A DNA stretch of 52,951 nt from Actinomortierella ambigua (taxonomy: Eukaryota > Mortierellomycota > Mortierellomycetes > Mortierellales > Mortierellaceae), in the NCBI GenBank assembly GCA_016098155.1, contig JAAAJB010000213.1:1-52951 (forward strand). Reading direction: 5' to 3'. Positions 19,427-30,313 of this stretch are shown here, one piece after another (within the stretch, counting starts at the first letter, position 1; every line of letters starts with the position of its first letter). The notes below the pieces were generated by a model, which was not told the origin of the DNA, searched no databases, and saw only the letters and a list, made by a program, of their open reading frames with translations. A program made the translations under genes and the position numbers.

Positions 19427-22400
19427 TCAGAACGAGATCAAGTCATTGTTTGGCGGGTCTTGTTTGGAGGAGGAAGAAGGGGGCGATGATGATGATGGTG
19501 AGGACGAAGGCAACTCTCTTTCCTGGTTATTGTCTGGATCTGACCCAGAAACAGGCAGCTCCGATGTCTTTCCAACAGTAGTACTCGTATTGGTAGAATG
19601 CTGACCATCCAAGCTCACACGAGGAGGAGTAGTTCCGGCCACCACTGCAGCATCAGAGCCCGAGTCTGTCAACGACTCCCTTCCTTCCTCAGGTAGACTC
19701 GAGTCTCGTCCTTCCTCGGTGGTGGACGACGTTGTTTCAAGAGAGCCTTGCTGTTGCTGTTGTTGCTGTTGGTCTGCCGTAGATGCGATTTCTACAATGG
19801 TCAAACGGATAAGGGGGGGGGGAGGTGGGCCGTAGAAATTTTAGTCCAACAGACATTCACAAGGTTTTTGTTTACGTGATTCTCGTAAAATTTTTCTCTT
19901 TGGTGGCAACCTCTAGAAATCAACAAAGATAATTCTTGGCTCACAAACGTTTGTGTTCCACAGGGACCCAAAACGTGCACAGCAAAGGAAAAAAAACCAG
20001 GGCAATGGGATTCAAACGTGTACAGCTTAAAAGCGAAATAACAAAAAGCCCTCCCCTCCCCCCAGAATTGGTCACACTAAGGAGAGGAACCAGGGGGGGG
20101 GTTTGAAGGTGCGAGAAGGGCCTCTCAGAGGAGTCACTCTTTTCAACGAGTTCAAAACTTACCGAGAAGATTGTCGATGCTCGGGGTCACTCGTCCTTCA
20201 TTCGCTTGCAGGATTGTGTCAATCACCTGAGACTCGCAGGTTGGGAACATGTCGCGCAGAGTCTCCAGAGCCTGCTGATATTGCTCCCTTGTCATTTGTG
20301 GCTGTTGTGGTTGTTGTTGCTGCAATGGTTGGGGTGCCTGTGGTTGTATTGGGGCCGAACCAGATACAGTTCTTGATCGCGCGCGCTGCTCCTGACTCTG
20401 CCCCATAGGCGATCCCCCAAGTGCTCCCGGGTAGAGGTGATTCTGCTGCTGCTGCTGCTGTTGCTGCGATGGCGATTGTACTTGATGCTCCTCACCAGCC
20501 GGGGCGCACACAAATTCGCCAAATGAGTCCTCACGAGCAGGAGCTGGCGGCCGGGAAGGGGAGACTTGTTCCTGCTGCTGGCCCGGCCGAGGAGGATGCG
20601 GTTTGGCCATCTCCTCATCATCGCTGTCAAGGAACATCTTTTCCATAAACTGCATAGGCTTCTGGATCGTCCGCGATGCCGTCTGTGCGCCCTTCTCGAT
20701 CAACGCCGCCGCTGGATTCACAATCGAGGTCCAAGGAGAGAACGACGATGTCGACTCACCCTTCGACACGGTTTGTTGCGTGCCCGCTGATCGCTGTCGC
20801 TGCTGCTCTTGCTCCTGTCGTTTCAACTCCTGCTTCAGAGCAGCCTTCTCATCGAATTCTTCTTGCTGCTGCAGTGCAGCGGTGCTCCTAGAACCCGCGT
20901 TCACCTGTGGTGCTGCCGACGACGCCGACGATCCAAAGAAGGAGAACTTGCTAGAGCCTCGCTGCTGCTGCTGAGGCGCTGCATCACGAGATGGCGATTT
21001 CTCATTGATCCGATTATCGTCTCGACCGCTGGGTTGCTGCTGATGTTGCCGCGACTGTTGTTGTTGCTGTTGCTGTGCTGCCTGCTCTGCTGCCCGCTTC
21101 TCCTGTGCTAGCTCTTGCATGGTTTGCTCAATCTGCTTGTCAAATTCTTCAAGCGTAATCGACAACGAACCGACCTCCAGGTTCTCGATAAACGAGATGG
21201 CTCCCATCAACGACGCCAGATAATATCCTGCCTCTGCCTGCAGCTTCTCAGGGTTCCTGAATCGTGAGATGTACTGGACATTTGAAACCAGGTGTGGTGG
21301 GTTTGCCCGAATCACCACGTAGATCAAAATTGGAAGGAATGTATCTGCGCCTTTGGCACTGCCTTCTGATCGACGGATCAAGGCTAATCAAATATTGTGT
21401 GAAGGCTCGAGAAAGATCAGAAGCTGTTTTTCTTTTCTTTCGTTTTTGTTTTTCGCTGTTGCATTCGTAACAGCATGCAGTGCGCAAGCATCTTGCCATC
21501 CTTTCATTGCTCTTGACTTACTGAATATAAACTTGCAGCAGTTCAGAATACAGATGACCTTATCTCGAGGCGCCTTGTAACTGTTGATTTTCTTCAGCTC
21601 GGTCTGGGCATAATTGAGATAGGCTTCATTGTGGGCGGTTTTGGGGATGTCCAGATGCTCCTCGCGGACCCAGCGAAAGATTTGTATCTTCTGAGACAAA
21701 ACATTGTCGCGCTCAGCGTCGTCAGCGGTATTTGGTGAAAAGGTACTAAAATATCATTTTTAGAAGCCAGCCAAGGTAGAATAATCAGTAAAAGACACAG
21801 ACATACATGTACGTCAAGGGGCTGCTATGTCACGCGAGACATGGCCGTTCAGACAGTACGTACATACTGCAACTTCAACACAGTATGGTACTTACTATGA
21901 AAACAGGCGGTTCATCACGAGCTTCTCCATGCCTTCCCGAAGATTCTCCATTTCTTGTTCAGAGGCATTCTTCCACAAGTCGCACATCTCCATTTTGCCA
22001 GCAATGAACTACGTAATAAAAACAAAATAAAACAAAAACAACAACAACTGGGTCACAAGAACGTTCCTTGGTTCAAGTTCTGATACTGTCTTACATCACA
22101 GGTATCCTATCTCCTGACTTACATCTAAAAAGTCATGGATAATCTTGATCTGTTCATTCACGGTCCACGGTCTCCGCCCAAACTCTTTGAGGAAACTGTT
22201 TGGGTACACAATAAATTGATACACCACACAAGAGGGTCAAAATGAGGAGGTGTTAAAAAAGTCCAGTTTCATTCGTTTCTAGGCAACCTGTCGGTGTCGG
22301 TTGAATGGCCGGTGCGTCCCCTTTCTTACCTCTGAAAGTATCCTGTAATCGGAAGCGCGCTCCTGTGTCGCATTTGTTCCAAGAACTTGTGGAAGTCAAA

Positions 22401-23645
22401 TGGTGTGGCTTTGGGGTTTTCCTGACTCGCATCTGCTTCCGATCGCCTAGATCCACCAACATCCTTCCCAGAACTCTTGGATTTAGAGAGATCGCCCCCT
22501 TTTTTCTTGCTGGACGATTTTGACTTTGAGGATGGTGAGGATGGCGCCAGGCTACCTTTGCTGGAGTTGGTGAGTGGTACAAGGACATCGTGCGAGTTCT
22601 GTGGAGAGCCTAGTGCTGTCGGTGAAGACTCTCCAGAGTTGGAAAGATTGGGCGACATACTGGAAGAGGGTTGTTTCTCGTCATATGCTCCTTTATCCTT
22701 GCTCTTGATCAGTGGTGCCTTGAGTTTGCTGGGTGCGATGCCTCGATCCTGGATGATGATATCGTCAATGCCTAGGTCTTTTTCCTTTGTTGTCACTACA
22801 TGAGATGCAAAGAAGATGGTGTTGGTTAGGGATCGCGATCTGGTGAGAACTCTAGCAAAGATGTCTGGCGCATGTAAAAGTACTAGATGACAAAGTAATT
22901 ACCACTCGATGCACTGGACTCGAGAGGATCAAACTGTTCAAGGATCTTGGCCAACTCTTTTTTAGACGCCTCGTCCTGCTCCTTTGACTGCTGAGTAGAA
23001 GTCGATGGTTTTGATCCGTGCATAAGGGTGTCCTGCTGAAATACGTCATCCACGTTCCTATTGTCGTCACCATCCATATCGACCTTATTGTCGTCGTCTA
23101 GCTGAATCATGACATGCTTTTCTACAGAGGGTATGCGGTTTAATTTGCTCCTATCGAGTAGAGGAGGGAGAGCGATAAACAAGTTGTAATGGTGGCAATG
23201 CGACACAAAGCGCAAGCACATTCAGCATTAGATAGGCACTCTTCAGATCAAACATGTGTTCCCCCCCTCCCCCTCCCGTAATGTGGTTTGCGCGGATATC
23301 AACATCAGTAGCATCACCGAACATCAATACTCCTCCCCTCCCACCAACATCTGTCCTGTGATCCCGCGTTTTGAACAAGGGTCCGTACTCTAGAGTGACA
23401 AGAGACGATTTGCGACGCGCGGTCTTTGGCTTTTCGGTAGACGATCCAGACGTGCTAATGCCGTTGTTGGCCGATGAAGATACTTCTGTGTTGTCTTTGT
23501 CGTTGTCTTTGTCGTCGCTGCTGCTGCTACTGCTGCGGTTAGCCTGAGGGTGGGAAGCAGCATGATCGAGATCCGAGCCGACGTTTGCCTTGCCCAGCTG
23601 GTCCTCGAGCGACAAGACTTTGTCTTTTGGCTGGGAGGAGTCCAT
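19427..23645 (-). CDS. VPS9: VPS9-type Rab5 guanine nucleotide exchange factor with CUE domain
   Basis: Eight exons: 23645-23389, 23150-22903, 22795-22330, 22195-22123, 22008-21896, 21745-21522, 21383-20163 and 19791-19427, giving about 988 residues. The N-terminal third is Ser/Asp-rich and disordered. The helical bundle starts at FDFHKFLEQMRH and continues through WTVNEQIKIIHDFL. The VPS9 domain carries ILNCCKFIF, GADTFLPILIYVVIRANPPHL and QYISRF, including the Asp and Tyr typical of catalysis. A Gln-rich linker follows. A CUE domain (LRDMFPTCESQVIDTI, then LL) then provides ubiquitin binding. The last exon adds an acidic Ser-rich tail. The protein activates Rab5-class GTPases on endosomes and is directed by ubiquitinated cargo. 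It is much longer than yeast Vps9 (about 450). The exon 1 donor (GTACGG, 23388) is the least certain splice site. It is divergent from TRM6. Confidence 0.92.
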
Positions 23646-23651
23646 GTAGTT

Positions 23652-23686
<35 letters not shown>

Positions 23687-24030
23687 TAGAGAAACTAGGG
23701 TATCAAGGCGTGCAAAGGAGGTGGGGTAGGAGAATGGCTGCCTTCCTGGTGAGCACGTAAATGGCAAGAGGTTAATGTATTTAATGGAGGAGATGGCTGG
23801 ACGGAAAAAAAGTATGTGGTGTGTGTGTGTGTGTGTGTGTGTGCGAAGACTCGTGAGAGTACAAAAAAAGGGGGGGGGACCAAAGCCCTGTTCGAGATAC
23901 CCCCTCTAATTGACAGAGTGTTCAATTAGAGAGGACGGCAGTCAATGTTGTTTTGGATGATTAACTCCTCTTTTTTTTTTTTGCTTTGCTCTTCCTACAT
24001 TGACATCCACCCATCCTACCTAGCCCAGAC
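23646..24030. promoter_or_regulatory. Divergent intergenic region between VPS9 and TRM6
   Basis: A compact 385-bp bidirectional promoter region. It contains a (GA)n tract at about 23659-23682, a (TG)n tract at about 23818-23842 and a near-palindrome around 23905-23935 (CTCTAATTGA with TCAATTAGAG, separated by about 11 nt). That inverted repeat could be a binding site or hairpin; no factor can be named. Confidence 0.5.
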
Positions 24031-25703
24031 ATGTCAGAAACAGAGACCGCATCGGTGCCTGACACCATTCAGGCCGACCAGTTTGTTCTTATTCGCATGC
24101 CCAGTGACAATGTCAAGTGCATTGGTCTCAAAGCAGGAAGGTATGCGCTAAGAAGCTTCAACCAACTCAAAAATACAAGGCGGAAATGATCGATTTCTTT
24201 GCACGCAAATCTGACAATTTTAGCATTGGATCCGTTCTTTTGCGCGTTTGAATAGTACTGTGTCGTTGGGAAAATTTGGACAGTTCCGCGCCAACGATAT
24301 CATTGGACGTGCATGGGGCAACACTTATGAGATCTACGACCGCGACAACAAATTGCGAATCTACCACCCTGAGGCATTCGATGAGATCCAGGAGACAGAC
24401 GCCAACAATCGTGAGATTCTGGATGATGGTAGCTCTCAAAAGTTGTCTCTGGAGGAAATCCATGCCCTCAAAGCCGAGGGTTTGAAAGGCAGTCTGTCGT
24501 CGGAGGAAATCATTCAGAAGCTGAAGGAGAGCAATGCCTCGTTCGACAAGAAGACGGCGTACTCGCAGGCCAAGTACGTTAAGAAGAAGGAAAAGAAGTT
24601 CCAAAAGATCTTCACGCCCGTCAAACCCACCCTGTACACACTGTGCGAGCACTTTTATCTTCGGAACCCGGCCAAGATTCGCGACATGCGCACGGACACC
24701 CTTGCTCAGATGATGTGTCTTGCCAACATTCACGCAGGAGGACGATACCTTGTTGTCGACGATTTGCAGGGCATGGTTGTCTCTGCCATTGCCGAGCGTC
24801 TTGGAGGTAAGCGGGAGCTAGGCGTTCAGCATCATGCCTCTGTTATTGGACACGCAATCATATTGCTGTCAGCCTCTCTATATCGCCATTTCTCTGTGGC
24901 ACCGTGGGACCTGAATTAACACAATGATTTTTTGGCGCATATTTTTATGAATAGGCCATGGTGTTGTTTTGGGGCTGTACGATGGCGATGCAGCTCATTA
25001 CGAGATTCTCAAGTACATGAATTTTGATGAAAAGGTCTCGAGCACGATCAAGACGTTGTCGTGGCTGCGCATGTTCCGGGGCGAGAACGAAAAGTCGCCC
25101 GCCGAGCTGCAGAACCCAGCCGATCTGAACGAGAGGGAGCTCGAAGGCTACAACCGTCGCCTCAAGGCATTCAACATTTGCGAGGGCAATCGGAGGATCC
25201 TGCACGAGGCCAAGTTTGATGGACTGATCATCGCCTCGCAATACGACCCACCATCGATCCTGGACAAATTGCTGCAGTATGTTCGTGGTTCGAGACCCAT
25301 CGTTGTCTACCATGCCGCCAAGGAGGGACTGTTGGAGACATCGACCTACATGAAACGCAACCCTGAGCTGCTAGCACCGCAGCTCTCGGAGAGCTGGCTC
25401 CGCAAGTCACAGGTCCTGCCTGGACGGACACATCCAGAGATGAACACTTGGGGATCTGGAGGCGCCCTTATTACAGCAACCAAGGTGATCGACGCGCCAG
25501 TCCAGGCTGCCCTGACCAAGCGCGAGGTGAAGACGTTGGAAAAGAGGAATGCAGAGGCAAAAAAACACAAGCGTGAACGCGAGGAGTCGGAAACGGCTTC
25601 GCCTGCCCCTGATAACAACAGTAGCGAGACAGGAACACCGTCAAATGCGTCAGCAAACGATTCTAAACGCTTTAAAGCCGATAATGTAGATAATACAGCA
25701 TAG
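24031..25703 (+). CDS. TRM6: tRNA (adenine-N1-)-methyltransferase non-catalytic subunit TRM6/GCD10
   Basis: Three exons: 24031-24140, 24256-24806 and 24955-25703, in phase, 469 residues (yeast 478). Family hallmarks: the N-terminal barrel region (QFVLIRMPS, then LGKFGQF); a long helical segment with KTAYSQAKYVKKKEKKF; the Rossmann-like core (KPTLYTLCEHFYLR, MRTDTLAQMM, NIHAGGRYLVVDD); and a C-terminal DGLIIASQYDPPSILDKLL, ETWLR-like SESWLRKSQVLPGRTHP and a GGGAL-like loop. With TRM61 it forms the nuclear m1A58 tRNA methyltransferase, needed for initiator tRNA-Met stability. TRM6 supports tRNA binding, while the SAM site belongs to TRM61, which is not in this window. The Lys/Glu-rich, Ser/Asn-rich tail is probably disordered. 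Confidence 0.95.
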
Positions 25704-26238
25704 ACTATTTCTAAGGGTAAAAAAAAGAGAGAGTACCAATCTGGCTGCCTGACTAAATATGGAAAGAGTAGGGTCATGTGGAGGGAGGAGGCTGAGAAGT
25801 GGAACCGCGAAAGATATTCCGTCTTGTGCAAAAAACCCGCTTTTGATGCATGGAGAAATGGAGGGTTTGAGGGGGAGATTGTTGTTCCGCGTGGTGGTCA
25901 TTCGCTGCACTCCTGAAGGATCTGAGGTCGTGGGGATGATGTTGACAAACTCACAAGCCCCCCCCCCTATAAACGAGGCTGCAACAACATTTGTCTCTTG
26001 ACCTCTCTTTCTTCGCTCTCTCTCCCCAACTTGCCAACGAGACTGTGCTCACCCATCCTTTATTCTTCACCTTTACTCTTCAACTCTCGCTCTCTCAACG
26101 GCTTTTTACTTCTCCTATGCCACCGCTCAACAGTGGTAATTTCAATTGAACGCTCTATGGACTAGAGGTTTTCTAGCCAATCACAGCCGCCTAATTTTTC
26201 CCTCCAACACTCTTGTTCATGTAGACAGACCATCAGAC
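25704..26238 (+). promoter_or_regulatory. Upstream region of the PSD2-type gene, with TATA box and two short uORFs
   Basis: TATAAA occurs at 25968-25973, followed by CT-rich sequence (about 26000-26110) typical of a transcription start region. Two upstream start codons lie before the chosen ATG at 26239: an 11-codon frame at 26117-26149 and a minimal ATG-GAC-TAG at 26157-26165. Neither overlaps the main start. They could lower or condition translation if present in the mRNA. Confidence 0.45.
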
Positions 26239-28446
26239 ATGGTCAACGAGCTCCACGTATCGGTAGCAAGTCTCTCTATTCAGCAGCAGCAGCAACACCC
26301 AGCAAATGCTTCGAGTACTACCTCGGGGGACACGCCTCGATCTCCTCCGTCCTCACCGACGCTTAAGCCTTCAATAGTTGTCCAATGGTGGGCGGCAGCC
26401 CTTAGTGAGACGGCGACCCAAGCCAAAGCAGTGGCCATCCGGACGCGCGACCAACTGCAGCAGTATCGATCTTCTGATAATCAAGATCGATCTAGGTCAA
26501 AACAGTCTCCAGAGCCAGTGCCAATGCCGGAAGAACCACCCAGGAAGGGAGTGCAAGAAGCAGACGCGGCAGCAACTTCGGCCGTTGTCACACCTACACC
26601 TTCTTCACCAACCGATGGAGCCATGGACAGAAACCAAGCGCTGCTGTCAGGCGAGAAAGGAGCGAATGGTCAGAGTCAGGCCCTTACATTTGAGGAGGTA
26701 CCTCCTTCAGCGGATGGTCTGGTGGTGACAGACACGTCGGCATCACAAGGTTCAGCAAAAACCCAATACCCGTCAACCATCACAGCCAGATTTGTCAAGA
26801 AACAGCACCGTATTCAAAACCTTCAAGGCCTGCAACATGCACTGCAATCAGCGGTCTCCAAGACTGCAGCCGTGTGGGAGACTGGACGGTTATGTATGTG
26901 AGGAGTGACTTTTTTGTCTTTCCTGTCAACCCTCTTTTGTTGCTAAGCAACCATAGTCCTTGCTGACACATTCCCCCTCCCCTTTTTTTCCCTGCATGAT
27001 ATGAAAACCTGATTAGTCGATGGCGGTATTTTGACGAGCGCAAACACAAACAAGTGGTACAAACAAGCTATGCCAGTGACATGGGTCAAGAAGATTTCCA
27101 GCGAGTACAACCTATACGGAAACTATGTGGTTGTGCGTTCCACAGGCGTTCAGCAGTGGGAGGATATGCCTATATATGCCCGGATTGGCATGCACATTGT
27201 CTTTGGAAATACCTTTGATCAAAGACGTAAGTGTTTTATACCTGCGGCTGAACCAGGAGTGTGGTTTTAGAGAGGAGCTGAAGATGCAAAAGCTCACACT
27301 TTTTTTTTTCTTCTTTCCCTGAAAAAAAAAGTCGCCAATTCTATCAGGATCCAAAAACTGTTTTCGACCGAATCTATCAAGCAAGGACAACACTTTGACG
27401 CACCAGCCTCTGTGGCTCAAATACCAAATTTCATCAAGACGTACAAACTGAACCTCAGCGAGCTGGAAGAGCCTGACCCCACAAAGTACGCCACCTTTAA
27501 CGACTTTTTCCACCGTAAGCTCAAGCCAGGCGCACGACCCATTGCCGAGCCAAACGATCCGGTATGTATCATCTATTCAGGGAAGAGAGAGGGAGGGAGA
27601 GAGAGAGAACCAGAGGAAAGGGGGGAGGGGGAGGAGGATGACAAAATATTCCCCAACCACGACACTTTTTACTTACCACCCATCAAATACACACACAAAC
27701 TGTAGGACATCATCGTTTCGGCAGCGGATTGTCGTCTATCCGTGTTTGAAACGATTGAGAGTGCGACCAAGATCTGGATCAAGGGCCGGCAATTCACACT
27801 ACCAAACCTGCTCCAGGACGCCGAGCTGGCCGCTCAGTACGAGGGGGGTTCCATCGCCATCTTCCGGTTGGCGCCGCAGGACTATCACCGCTACCACTCC
27901 CCCGTACAAGGACACGTCGCTCGCGCACCCGTGCTTCTCGGCAATCAGTACTTTACGGTCAATCCGATGGCCGTGCGCTCCGAGATCAATGTCTTTACAG
28001 AGAACGTGCGCAAGCTCACTGTGATTGATCTGCAGCAGCGCAAAGGCAGAGGAGCAAGTACGCCGTCGCCTCCACCATCGTCCTCATCGTCCTCATCGAC
28101 ACCACCACATCAATCATCACACACGACTCAAGAAGAGCAGAAAGGCGATGAAGACTCGTTCAACCCGGACGACTACGAGCCAGCCTCGGCTCCGTTCGAC
28201 CAGTGCCTGTATGTGTCGATCGGTGCGCTGCTGGTAGGATCGATCGTCCTGACGGGCGCGGGCAAACCTGGTAATGAGCTGCACAAGGGCGACGAACTTG
28301 GCTATTTTGCCTATGGCGGCTCAACCTGTATTCTCCTGTTCAAGAAGGGCGCCGTGGCTTGGGACCAAGATCTGTTGCTTCATTCCCATAATGGGCTCGA
28401 GACCCTTGTCAAAGTTGGCGAACGGGTCGGCGTTCGCCAAGACTGA
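26239..28446 (+). CDS. PSD2: Phosphatidylserine decarboxylase, PSD2-type
   Basis: Four exons: 26239-26893, 27017-27226, 27332-27561 and 27706-28446, giving 611 residues. Residues 1-220 are low complexity (Gln, Ser, Pro) with no C2 domain, EF-hand or targeting helix that I can see. The catalytic domain starts near 270. It includes FNDFFHRKLKPGARPI, the Asp segment SAADCRLSVFE, the His motif YHRYHSP and the self-processing motif YGGST (Ser about 571). Cleavage before that Ser makes the pyruvoyl group that converts phosphatidylserine to phosphatidylethanolamine. GGST, rather than LGST, is typical of the Psd2 (Golgi/endosome) group rather than mitochondrial Psd1. A Ser-rich insertion of about 40 residues splits the domain near 475. 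The start is the first in-frame ATG; two uORFs lie upstream. It is convergent with the gene at 28571 (124 bp between stops). Confidence 0.93.
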
Positions 28447-28570
28447 AAAAAAAAATGTGTCGGGCAAATTTTCTCTTTTAATGATGATATCACCACTGAA
28501 ATTCAATTAAAGAAAACGATGGCCCTCTTCTCTATTTCTCTATATGTGGTTTTTCATTGTTCTTTCCAGC

Positions 28571-29831
28571 TCAAAGCTCAACCATCGTACCAATATTGTT
28601 GGCTTCAGCCTCCTCCAAGACAAGACAAGTGATGGCGACGTCCTGGGCAGCGATGCCAACACTTTTAAAGAGCGTGACAAAGGATGAATCATCGTCGCCC
28701 TCCCTCTTATCCTTGCTGCTGCTGCTACTGTTCCCAGCAGCCCTCTTCCACGCACTAGGCACACGGTCGTACAGAATATTCCCCTGGGCATCAACCAGCT
28801 CGCCCAGCTCGGCCAACACCCCGCGATAGGTTGTCTGCTCGGGGTGCTCGTCCTTCCACTTTTGTGCTCGCATGAGCTCGCCGGCCTCGTGTGCACACGC
28901 CTCGGTCGAGTCGACAATGATATGGGACCGTTGCACGAGCGCCTGATCAATCTCCTGCATCTCGGGCTTGAACGACCCCACCAGGTTCAGGTGTGTTCCC
29001 GGACGGACCCATGTGCTGTCAAAGAGCGGCTCGCGGCTGTTGGTGCAGGTGCAGATGATGTCGGCTTGTCGGACGGCTTGCTCCAAGGAAGGAGAAGAAG
29101 AAGATTCTGGTTCGGTGGCGGTCAACACGAGCTCTAGTGGCACGGACGGGAACAGGTGACCAAGGTCCTTTAACAGGGCCTCGCCACGGGGCGCGGTCCG
29201 ATTGACGATGGTGACCTTGGCGATCCGGAAAGGGCTAGGCACGGATTGGATGATCAGCTGGACATGGGCTTTAGCCTGGGCCCCGGAACCAAAGACGACA
29301 AGGTTCAATGGCTCTTCCGTGGTGGTCTTGGATCGAGCTTCCAGGACCATCTTGGTGGCCAGTGCTGATCCGGCAGCAGTGCGAACTGCCGTTAAGAGGC
29401 GGGCGTTGACCAGGCCTCGAGCCTCGGCCGTGTCGTTGTCGAGAACGACACTGAATCCTGGGAGGCCGAATGGAGAAGATTGCAAAGGGATCGAGACGAT
29501 CTTGACGACAGAAGTCATAGAGTCGATCCTGGCTGGCATGTACAGCGTCGTGTGGTCTTTGGACGTGGTGCTGATCCGCTGAGGTGTCTGCGTTTGCTGG
29601 TTCCTGGAGGTTTTTTTTTGTTAGAGTTTGTCAGAGCAAGTTTAGTCATTGCACAACATGTATGCTTGTGGTGGGAGGAGATCTTCACCCCCCCCCCTTT
29701 TCCTCTCTCTCGAACAGATCATACTTGAACGCATAGAATGCCTGGGCTTGATTGCGCAGGATCTGGTCAGCCTTGAGAGCTGAAAGAGTCGCTTGCACTT
29801 GATCAAAGGAAAGAATGCGGACGGGTGGCAT
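28571..29831 (-). CDS. Ornithine cyclodeaminase/mu-crystallin family protein
   Basis: Two exons: 29831-29725 and 29603-28571, 379 residues. The N-terminal region has MPPVRILSF and a substrate-pocket strand (TTLYMPARIDSM, then VVKIVS). A Rossmann fold follows, with VVFGSGAQAKAH at about 139-150 for NAD(P) binding, VTIVNRT, ADIICTCTNS, HLNLVGSFKPEMQEID and VDSTEACAHEAGEL. The family includes ornithine cyclodeaminase, ketimine reductases (mu-crystallin) and alanine or lysine relatives. The exact reaction cannot be assigned by eye, and a ketimine reductase or amino-acid dehydrogenase role is equally possible. A Ser/Asp-rich insertion (about 335-350) is unusual for the family. It is followed on the same strand by the DUG3 gene upstream, with separate promoters. 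Confidence 0.9.
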
Positions 29832-30313
29832 GGCAAAAGGTGTGTAAGGGCGTGTGAAGAAAAGTGGAGAGAAGAGAGAGAGAGAAGGAGAGAGAGAAAA
29901 TGGTACAACCTTTTGATCTTGATTCCGTGTACGTGAAACCTATTACGAGCTAGTGTGTCGCGGGCACCTTTCCCTCCCCATGTCACTGATCCCTTTCTCA
30001 CTCCACAGACTGAAGTCTGCAAGGTTCAAGAGTAGCAAGTAGGATGCGTTGAGCTTTGTTGGTGGCATCGGATGGGTTGTATGGAACTCCAAGATGGAGG
30101 AAGGTAGCAACAGGGAAAGCGCAAACCTGATCTAAAAAATTTGACGACAAATAACCAATTGTCCATAGTCTCCCCAGTCAGTTGCAACCTTTACGTACAA
30201 ACGTTCTACTTCTCAGATGCGTAACATGAGCCTTATGACAACGAAACGTCGGAGCGATTCATCGGACTGGAGAGCAAAGTTTAATAGGGTAGCATAAAAG
30301 TACACAAAAAGAT
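29832..30313 (-). promoter_or_regulatory. Intergenic region between DUG3 and the cyclodeaminase family gene
   Basis: It contains the DUG3 3' flank and the promoter of the downstream minus-strand gene in 482 bp. The part near the start codon is GA-rich on the plus strand (29860-29900), that is, CT-rich in the sense of transcription. No further feature was identified. Confidence 0.45.

Noticed and set aside
20603..21111. Cys/Leu/Arg-rich plus-strand ORFs inside VPS9
   Set aside because: They are antisense readings of CAG-rich Gln codons of VPS9 exon 7.
23221..23389. Longer first exon of VPS9 running through the open frame past 23389
   Set aside because: The available later donors leave a phase that does not match exon 2. 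The GTACGG donor at 23388 is in phase, though not a strong consensus, so this stays uncertain.
26136..26176. A 41-nt intron that would extend the PSD2-type protein upstream from an ATG at 26117
   Set aside because: The frame fits, but all other introns inferred here are about 97 nt or longer, so 41 nt would be far outside the range. A uORF is the simpler reading.
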